9,378 nt of DNA from NCBI GenBank assembly GCA_016763335.1, contig JAESUD010000179.1, forward strand, positions 1 through 9,378, given 5' to 3'. The DNA is from Emcibacteraceae bacterium (lineage in GTDB: Bacteria > Pseudomonadota > Alphaproteobacteria > Sphingomonadales > Emcibacteraceae). Made by a program: the position numbers and the translations under genes. Numbering within the stretch: the stretch's first letter is position 1; the number at the start of each line of letters is the position of its first letter. Positions 4,865 to 9,378 of this stretch are shown here, piece after piece. The notes below the pieces were generated by a model that was not told the origin of the DNA, made no database searches, and saw only the letters and a program-made list of their open reading frames with translations.

Positions 4865-7609
4865 ATGAAAAAATTACTATTATTATCTGCTAGTCTTTCT
4901 GTACTTGTTGCTGCCGACCTTGCGGTTGCTCAACAACAAGGGGAAGAAGACGAAGTGCTAACAGTTATCGGTTCACGCGTGCCGGGTCGTACGGCTCTTG
5001 ATTCAATGGTGCCTGTGGATGTTATCCAAGTTGGTGAACTTCAAACTACACCATCCCTTAACCTTAAAGATGCTATCTCCGCTATTTCACCATCTTATGT
5101 GGTCGAACGTAATGCGATCGCCGATGGGGGGTCACTTGTGCGTTCAAACTCATTGCGTGGCCTTGCATCACATGAAGTGCTTGTGCTTTTAAACGGTAAA
5201 CGTACGCATAAATCTGCGATATTGAGCGGCGGTGCTCAATCTACTGATTTGGGTACATTCTCGGTAAACTCACTGAAAAGTATTTCTATCCTTCGTGATG
5301 GTGCTGCTGCTCAGTATGGTGCTGATGCGGTTGCGGGTGTGATTAACCTTACGCTTGACGATTCAGAAGGTATTTCTGGTGAAGCACGTTACAGTAAATT
5401 TTATGCTGGCGATGGTGCAGCATTTGTTGTTGCTTCAAAAGTTGGTCTTTCACTTGCAGATAGGGGCTTCTTAACAATCACAGCTTCTTATGGTAAACAA
5501 AACGCGACTGACCGTGGGACAGTGCACCTAAATGCTGTTGATTTGATTGATAAGTGGAACCAACAGGAAGCTGGTACTTTAACTGGTCCTGCTGCGGCTT
5601 TTGATGGCCAGTTTAATGATCCGGGTGATCTTGATCCTGATACAATTGCCCCATTTGGTGTTAATGAACAAACTAACTTTAACATTACTTGGAATTCTGA
5701 AGTGGAAGTTGGCGAAAATACTAAAATTTATGCTTTCGGTAATTTTTCCCGTGTTAATTTAAAAGAACCATTTAACTACCGTCCAGGTCTTCCACATGGC
5801 TATACAACAATTGGTCCATGGGGCCCTGCTGGTGGTCGTTTCGGTGCGCAAGCCCAAACCGGTTATACTTATGCTGCTTATGAAGCATTAAGAGGTACAG
5901 GTGCTGCTAATCAATATGAGTATTTGTTACTTGATGAACGCAGAACCATAACCAACAGTATACTTGATGGTGGTGCAGGTGAGCTTGACGATGGTAATGG
6001 ATTTATTACTGATGGAGCTGGTAACCAGCTCTTCCAAGATAACCCTAACGGTGGATTTAGTGCTCTAGGTACTCATCCAAACGGCTATAATCCGTGGTTT
6101 ACTATGGATAGTAAAGACCTCAGTGCTTATATTGGCTTTAAGGGTGAATTTGACAATGGTCTTACATATGATTTGTCTGCATCACTTGGTCGTAACCGTG
6201 TTGATCATTTCTTAGCCGATACGCACAACCCGTCACTTGGTGCGCCTAAAGCAGCGGACGGAACAATTGATTATGCAAATGCACAAACAGAATTCTATAT
6301 TGGTGCACTTGTGAATATTGAACGTTCTGTTGGTGTTGACTTTGGTTATGAAATTGAAACAGACAGTGTTGATAATTTATACGTTGCGTTCGGTGGTGAA
6401 TATCGTTCTGAGCAATATTTTAATGTTGTTGGTGAAGAGGCATCATGGAAGCAAGGCCCTCTTGCAGGACCAAATGGTGGCCTACGAGCCAGCTCTGATG
6501 GCTTCGCTGGTTTCTCTCCAACAAACAACACAGATGATTCGCGTCATAACTATGCGGTTTATGTTGATGTCGAGAGTGATATTAATGAAGACATAAGCGT
6601 TGGTGTCGCTGCACGCTACGAGGACTTCTCTGACTTTGGTGATAACTTCAGTTGGAAAATTTCTAGTCGTTATCAAGTTATTGATGACTTGCTTGCCATT
6701 CGTGGTGCGGCGTCTACGGGTTTCCATGCGCCATCAGTTGGACAAATTAAAAACCAACAAGTGGCAACAGGGTTCAATCCTGATGGTACTCAGAATGAAA
6801 GTGGCCGTTTCCCTGCTGATAGTGATTTGGCTGGTTTCTTTGGAGCTGTCCCACTAAAAGCTGAAACAGCACAAAACCTTTCTGCTGGTATCGTTTTGAC
6901 ACCGGGTGAAAATACAAACATCACAATTGATGTGTTCCAAATCAAGCTGGCGGACCGTATCGGTAACTCACAAGATTTTGAACGTGATGATTACCCTGCT
7001 GCCTTTGCGGCGCTTACAGCTTCCGGTTTTGTTGGTGCTGACAGCTTAACGGAAGTTAGGTTCTTTGCTAACAACCAAGATACCACCACTAAAGGTATCG
7101 AAGCTGTTGTTACGCATAATATTGACTTTGATAGTAGTAACCTGCAATTCACTCTTGCTTATGCGCATGTTAGCACTCGGATCACTAAATTTGACCCGGT
7201 TACGACAGACTTGCGAAGTAGATTTAATGTGGAGCATAATACAGCCCCGCATAAAGTTTCCTTTACAACTAACTATAGTATGGAAAACTGGTCATTTATG
7301 GGTCGCGCACGTTGGTGGGCAACTCAAAAACAAGACCGTGGCTTGGATGCTAATGGTGGAAACATCGATGAAAACGATCCTAATCGTCGTATTGATGAAA
7401 ACCCAGGTAAAATATTCTTCGATTTAGCTGTTAGCTATGATATTGACGATCAGTTCTCTATCACTATTGGTGCAGATAACGTCCTGGATACATACCCTAA
7501 AATCCAACCAGGTCTTGTTGAAGCATCCCATAGACGTGGTCGTCAATTCCTTGAAGGTCCGGGATGGCAAGGTGGTTCATACTACGCCCGTGTTAAAGCA
7601 AACTTCTAA
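4865..7609 (+). CDS. TonB-dependent outer-membrane receptor, complete (914 aa)
   Basis: I place the start at ATG 4865. It gives a clean signal peptide (residues 1-22, MKKLLLLSAS to AVA before QQQ), and GGAGG (4849-4853) precedes it by 11 bases. A start at TTG 4784 would add 27 residues and bury the signal. A TonB-box-like EVLTVIGSR lies at 30-38. The plug domain includes LRGLASHEVLVLLNGKR (about 97-113) and ILRDGAAAQYGADAVAGVIN (142-161). The barrel follows, with a late GADNVLDTYP motif, and the protein ends YYARVKANF, the terminal Phe expected for BAM-dependent assembly. This plug type belongs to a large receptor class without assigned substrates. Dominance of GGT, GCT and CGT codons suggests strong expression. 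The gene stands alone, with a 770-bp structured upstream region, a strong terminator behind, and near-identical LuxR-type regulators on both sides. Short frames readable inside it are shadows. Confidence 0.95.
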   Translation: MKKLLLLSASLSVLVAADLAVAQQQGEEDEVLTVIGSRVPGRTALDSMVPVDVIQVGELQTTPSLNLKDAISAISPSYVVERNAIADGGSLVRSNSLRGLASHEVLVLLNGKRTHKSAILSGGAQSTDLGTFSVNSLKSISILRDGAAAQYGADAVAGVINLTLDDSEGISGEARYSKFYAGDGAAFVVASKVGLSLADRGFLTITASYGKQNATDRGTVHLNAVDLIDKWNQQEAGTLTGPAAAFDGQFNDPGDLDPDTIAPFGVNEQTNFNITWNSEVEVGENTKIYAFGNFSRVNLKEPFNYRPGLPHGYTTIGPWGPAGGRFGAQAQTGYTYAAYEALRGTGAANQYEYLLLDERRTITNSILDGGAGELDDGNGFITDGAGNQLFQDNPNGGFSALGTHPNGYNPWFTMDSKDLSAYIGFKGEFDNGLTYDLSASLGRNRVDHFLADTHNPSLGAPKAADGTIDYANAQTEFYIGALVNIERSVGVDFGYEIETDSVDNLYVAFGGEYRSEQYFNVVGEEASWKQGPLAGPNGGLRASSDGFAGFSPTNNTDDSRHNYAVYVDVESDINEDISVGVAARYEDFSDFGDNFSWKISSRYQVIDDLLAIRGAASTGFHAPSVGQIKNQQVATGFNPDGTQNESGRFPADSDLAGFFGAVPLKAETAQNLSAGIVLTPGENTNITIDVFQIKLADRIGNSQDFERDDYPAAFAALTASGFVGADSLTEVRFFANNQDTTTKGIEAVVTHNIDFDSSNLQFTLAYAHVSTRITKFDPVTTDLRSRFNVEHNTAPHKVSFTTNYSMENWSFMGRARWWATQKQDRGLDANGGNIDENDPNRRIDENPGKIFFDLAVSYDIDDQFSITIGADNVLDTYPKIQPGLVEASHRRGRQFLEGPGWQGGSYYARVKANF

Positions 7610-7623
7610 TTTATTAGAAGCAA

Positions 7624-7645
7624 GTGACCAACTTAGGTTGATCAC
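7624..7645 (+). repeat. Small hairpin before the terminator
   Basis: GTGACCAAC and GTTGATCAC form nine-base arms with one mismatch around a short centre. They lie between the receptor stop and the main terminator, and may help protect the 3' end of the mRNA. Confidence 0.35.
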
Positions 7646-7662
7646 AACATAAATATAAAATC

Positions 7663-7696
7663 AGCCCCCCATCTTTTCGGAGATGGGGGGCTTTTT
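7663..7696 (+). terminator. Strong intrinsic terminator of the TonB receptor
   Basis: AGCCCCCCATCT (7663-7674) and AGATGGGGGGCT (7681-7692) are perfect 12-bp arms. The six-base loop is TTTCGG, which can close further as a T-G pair on a TTCG tetraloop. TTTTT (7692-7696) follows directly. It is the strongest terminator in the window and isolates the receptor from the downstream regulator unit. Confidence 0.95.
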
Positions 7697-7777
7697 ACAT
7701 CTGACAAGCGTTATGATTAATTAAGAAAAACGTACATATTCGTTTGTTCACATCTATAGATTAAAAAATATGAAAAA

Positions 7778-7805
7778 TTATCACATAATTGAGATATTTA
7801 TCACA
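7778..7805 (+). repeat. Direct repeats TTATCACA 20 bp apart
   Basis: TTATCACA occurs at 7778-7785 and again at 7798-7805, a spacing of 20 bp that puts both on the same DNA face. The second copy also forms TCACA-GAAG-TGTGA (7801-7814). They lie just upstream of the candidate promoter of the small ORF and LuxR-type copy 2. A regulator site is possible but unproven. Confidence 0.3.
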
Positions 7806-7836
7806 GAAGTGTGAGTATAAATTGATAATAGTTTAC

Positions 7837-7865
7837 TTGCATATGGCTCATTTTTTTCTAATAAT
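7837..7865 (+). promoter_or_regulatory. Candidate promoter of the small ORF and LuxR-type copy 2
   Basis: TTGCAT (7837-7842) and AATAAT (7860-7865) are separated by 17 bases. The -10 matches the consensus at five of six positions and the -35 at three of six. Transcription would begin near 7872, about 20 nt before the small ORF. Confidence 0.35.
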
Positions 7866-7891
7866 GGTTTAGGGAATTTAAAGGGGAACAC

Positions 7892-8041
7892 ATGACTTTA
7901 AGACTAACAGAATCTGTTTTTGCGGTTCCAGTTACGTTCAAATTTTTCTTTTGGGCACAATATCTTATATCATTTTTGGAATTGTATATTCGCAATAAAA
8001 AGCAAATTGATCAAACTAATATACAGGGGGTATCATGTTAG
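7892..8041 (+). CDS. Small ORF with one probable membrane segment, coupled to LuxR-type copy 2 (49 aa)
   Basis: ATG 7892 is preceded by AAAGGGG (7880-7886) at good spacing. It opens 49 codons ending at TAG 8039-8041. The stop lies after the ATG of the LuxR-type gene (8035), so the two frames overlap by 7 nt, an arrangement typical of translational coupling. Residues about 9-33 (VFAVPVTFKFFFWAQYLISF and the following LELYI) are hydrophobic and aromatic-rich, and RNKK follows; this fits a single membrane helix with a positive cytoplasmic flank. I know no family for it. It could be a membrane peptide that senses a signal or tethers the regulator, or a leader that meters its translation. An AT-rich frame of this length can also be chance, but the ribosome site and overlap argue for a real gene. 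Confidence 0.55.
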   Translation: MTLRLTESVFAVPVTFKFFFWAQYLISFLELYIRNKKQIDQTNIQGVSC

Positions 8042-8244
8042 AAGTAGAACTGCTTTCAAAACGCGAAAAACAATGCCTTGTACTCCTCGCGAGAGGATTG
8101 CGTTATCAGCAAATTGCTTTCCAATTAGGCAACAGTGTTCGAACAGTAGAAAAGCAGATTTCTTCAGCACGTATTAAACTTAACGCTGATACAATTCCAC
8201 AGGCTGTAGCGATCGCCGTTAAAGAATCTTTGGTGCATATTTAA
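8035..8244 (+). CDS. Stand-alone LuxR/GerE-type HTH regulator, copy 2 (69 aa)
   Basis: ATG 8035 has GGGGG (8026-8030) four bases upstream. The protein is a single LuxR-type HTH domain: LSKREKQCLVLLARG opening, YQQIAFQLGNS helix-turn, VRTVEKQISSARIKL recognition region, then NADTIPQAVAIAV. It lacks any sensor, receiver or autoinducer-binding part. It is 55/69 identical to copy 1 (3862-4095) in the same orientation 4.2 kb upstream. In a 98-base stretch covering the HTH I count 11 base differences, mostly silent. The DNA similarity runs past the stop: CTCAAATAT follows TAA here and follows CAA in copy 1. It is probably co-translated with the preceding membrane-segment ORF. Targets are unknown; the TonB receptor lying between the two copies is the obvious candidate. 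Confidence 0.87.
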   Translation: MLEVELLSKREKQCLVLLARGLRYQQIAFQLGNSVRTVEKQISSARIKLNADTIPQAVAIAVKESLVHI

Positions 8245-8363
8245 CTCAAATATTTTTTATAAATTTCAAAAACCCATAGTATCGATGATTAGAGATAAAT
8301 TAAGGCTTTGGATTAAGTGAAAAGCACATTTGTATGTGAAGATATGCGCTTTGATAGCGTAAA

Positions 8364-8409
8364 AAATATATTGATATGAGGGCAATATAGCTATTGTGCC
8401 AATATATTT
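8364..8409. repeat. Nested inverted repeats between LuxR-type copy 2 and the VOC gene
   Basis: Outer arms AAATATATTG (8364-8373) and CAATATATTT (8400-8409) are perfect over 10 bp. Inside, CAATA (8383-8387) pairs with TATTG (8392-8396), flanked by GG and CC. The right part covers the candidate -35 of the VOC promoter. This may be an operator or an mRNA end structure for the upstream gene; no T-run follows. Confidence 0.45.
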
Positions 8410-8421
8410 GCATTTTATAAT
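8394..8421 (+). promoter_or_regulatory. Candidate promoter of the VOC gene
   Basis: TATAAT (8416-8421) is a perfect -10. TTGTGC (8394-8399) is a half-matching -35 at 16 bases. Transcription would begin near 8428, about 60 nt before ATG 8488. Both hexamers lie within inverted repeats, which suggests regulation. Confidence 0.45.
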
Positions 8422-8452
8422 CTAATTTTTGCATTAATAAAAATGGATTATA
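8416..8452. repeat. Imperfect 13-bp inverted repeat over the VOC promoter -10
   Basis: TATAATC then ATTTTT (8416-8430) mirror AAAAAT then GATTATA (8439-8452), with one unpaired base on the left arm and an eight-base loop. The left arm includes the -10 hexamer. Direct copies of TTTGCATT (8407-8414 and 8428-8435) overlap the same stretch. Confidence 0.4.
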
Positions 8453-8487
8453 GAAAATGAGTGATCATATCAAAAAGAAAAATTGCA

Positions 8488-8904
8488 ATGTTTAGCCATG
8501 TAACAGTGGGTTCTTCTAACCTTGTTAAATCAACGGATTTTTATAATGCAGTGTCAACGCCTGTAGGCTTGATCCAAAGGGCTGTCATCCCTGACGGTGG
8601 GCCGTTGTCTTCTTGTTGGGTAGTAGAGGGTACTGCCTTGCCAAGGTTTTATGTCTACGAACCTTTTAACGGAGACCCTATGAGTGTTGGAAATGGAAGT
8701 ATGATAGCATTCCTTGCGCCGTCTCAAGAGGCCGTGAAACTGGCATTCTCAGAAGGTATAGAAAAAGGCGGGACATCTTGTGGTAAGCCGGGACCAAGAC
8801 CCAGATACGGCGAAGGATATTTCGGCGCATATATTTTGGATCCGGACGGCAACAAAATACATCTTGTGTATAGGGGCGACGTCATTAAAACTTGTGACCC
8901 ATAA
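8488..8904 (+). CDS. VOC-superfamily (glyoxalase/bleomycin-resistance fold) protein
   Basis: The 138-residue protein opens MFSHVTVGSSNLVKSTDFYN, the standard first beta-alpha unit of the vicinal-oxygen-chelate fold with His4 at the usual metal position. A second module follows: FYVYEPFNGDPMSVGNGSMI (about 54-73), AFLAPSQEAVKLAF, EKGGTSCGKPGPRPRYG (about 92-108), and GAYILDPDGNKIHLVYRG. The usual C-terminal metal-binding Glu is not at its common place; GNKIHLVY has Ile-His there. Relatives include glyoxalases, dioxygenases and antibiotic-binding proteins, so the substrate is open. I start at ATG 8488 rather than GTG 8461, because the family begins at MFSH and the added residues look like leader. 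The ribosome site (AAAGAAAAA) is weak. The gene is preceded by two large dyads over its promoter and is convergent with the GGDEF gene, 17 bp away. Confidence 0.88.
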   Translation: MFSHVTVGSSNLVKSTDFYNAVSTPVGLIQRAVIPDGGPLSSCWVVEGTALPRFYVYEPFNGDPMSVGNGSMIAFLAPSQEAVKLAFSEGIEKGGTSCGKPGPRPRYGEGYFGAYILDPDGNKIHLVYRGDVIKTCDP

Positions 8905-8921
8905 GGTCTGACAGTAACCGA

Positions 8922-9378
8922 TTATCCGGCGGCATGATTTTTGTGCACATCATTAGCGTTTCGTTTTGCTATATATAAAGCATCGTCGGCAATTTTGATC
9001 AGAGTGGTATAATCTTCACCTTGGCTTGGGTATTTACTAAGGCCAATAGATATGCCTACTTTTATTTCTTTACCAAAAATATTTAATGGTTCTGAAACCG
9101 CATCAGAAATACGTTTAATAAAGGCTGATGGATCGAGCATTTCTTCATTCTCGGGGAGTAATAAGGCAAACTCATCTCCGCCAAACCTAGCGACAGTATC
9201 GCCTTCTCTAACAGCAGTAGATAATCGCTCAGCGACCTCTTGAAGTACTTTATCCCCTGCCTGATGTCCCAAACTGTCATTGATAGGTTTAAAGTCATTA
9301 AGGTCCATCATACCAACCAAAAAAGTCTGTTTTGATCGTTTCGCCATACGGATTAATTGCTGTAACCTATCCTCAAAA
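8922..9378 (-). CDS. GGDEF diguanylate cyclase domain protein, N-terminus beyond the window
   Basis: The frame is open to the right edge. The residues before the internal Met at 9347 (FEDRLQQLIR) already fit the start of a GGDEF domain, so the true start lies outside and 151 residues are visible. FLVGMMDLNDFKPINDSLGH is the metal and substrate region. REGD (57-60 of the visible part) lies five residues before GGDEF (66-70) and is an intact RxxD inhibitory site. GISIGLSKYP and ADDALYIAK close the domain, and the protein ends shortly after it. With both signature motifs intact it should make cyclic di-GMP from two GTP and be subject to product inhibition. Any sensor or membrane part would be N-terminal, outside the window. 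No EAL domain follows. Nothing links it to the neighbouring genes apart from convergence. Confidence 0.94.
   Translation of the reverse strand, partial: FEDRLQQLIRMAKRSKQTFLVGMMDLNDFKPINDSLGHQAGDKVLQEVAERLSTAVREGDTVARFGGDEFALLLPENEEMLDPSAFIKRISDAVSEPLNIFGKEIKVGISIGLSKYPSQGEDYTTLIKIADDALYIAKRNANDVHKNHAAG

Noticed and set aside
7663..7696. Operator or recombination site reading of the GC-rich perfect palindrome
   Set aside because: A 12-bp GC-rich stem followed directly by TTTTT just after a stop codon is best explained as an intrinsic terminator.
7801..7814. CRP-like site at TCACA-GAAG-TGTGA
   Set aside because: CRP sites have TGTGA first and TCACA last with six bases between; here the half-sites are reversed and four bases apart.
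7920..8177. 85-codon frame across the small ORF and LuxR-type copy 2
   Set aside because: It runs out of frame through a clear HTH gene and has no ribosome site.
8457..8495. Twelve-codon ORF overlapping the VOC start
   Set aside because: It has no ribosome site, no recognisable content, and the overlap is explained by AT-rich chance.

Overview
The window looks like part of an AT-rich, Gram-negative, outer-membrane-bearing bacterium. The most likely group is a marine-type alphaproteobacterium: it has two large TonB-dependent receptors, a PAS_5/DUF1457-type protein (a family common in alphaproteobacteria), a GGDEF protein and small LuxR-type regulators. This placement is inference from gene content; no rRNA or tRNA gene is present to anchor it.

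Layout. Positions 1-2134 (minus) hold a TonB-dependent receptor whose C-terminus runs off the left edge. Its 5' region (2135-2523) is crowded with DNA dyads. It faces a small unknown ORF (2524-2688, plus) and a PAS_5-like gene (2738-3208, plus) whose start region looks frameshifted. After a 650-bp gene-poor stretch with an extended -10 promoter comes a stand-alone LuxR-type HTH gene (3862-4095). A 770-bp region follows with two matched tandem hairpins and a 38-bp imperfect inverted repeat pair. It leads to a complete 914-aa TonB-dependent receptor (4865-7609), closed by a very strong intrinsic terminator. Next is a two-gene unit: a 49-codon ORF with one probable membrane segment, overlapping by 7 nt a second LuxR-type HTH gene (8035-8244) that is about 80% identical in protein to the first. 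The window ends with a VOC/glyoxalase-fold gene (8488-8904, plus) convergent with the C-terminal GGDEF domain of a diguanylate cyclase (8922-9378, minus, 5' end beyond the window).

Working model (inference). The 4.7-kb centre is an outer-membrane uptake gene bracketed by two near-duplicate, ligand-domain-less LuxR-type DNA-binding proteins in direct orientation. One of them is translationally coupled to a putative membrane peptide. The structured DNA between the first regulator and the receptor would be the natural control region. The receptor's substrate cannot be read from the sequence.
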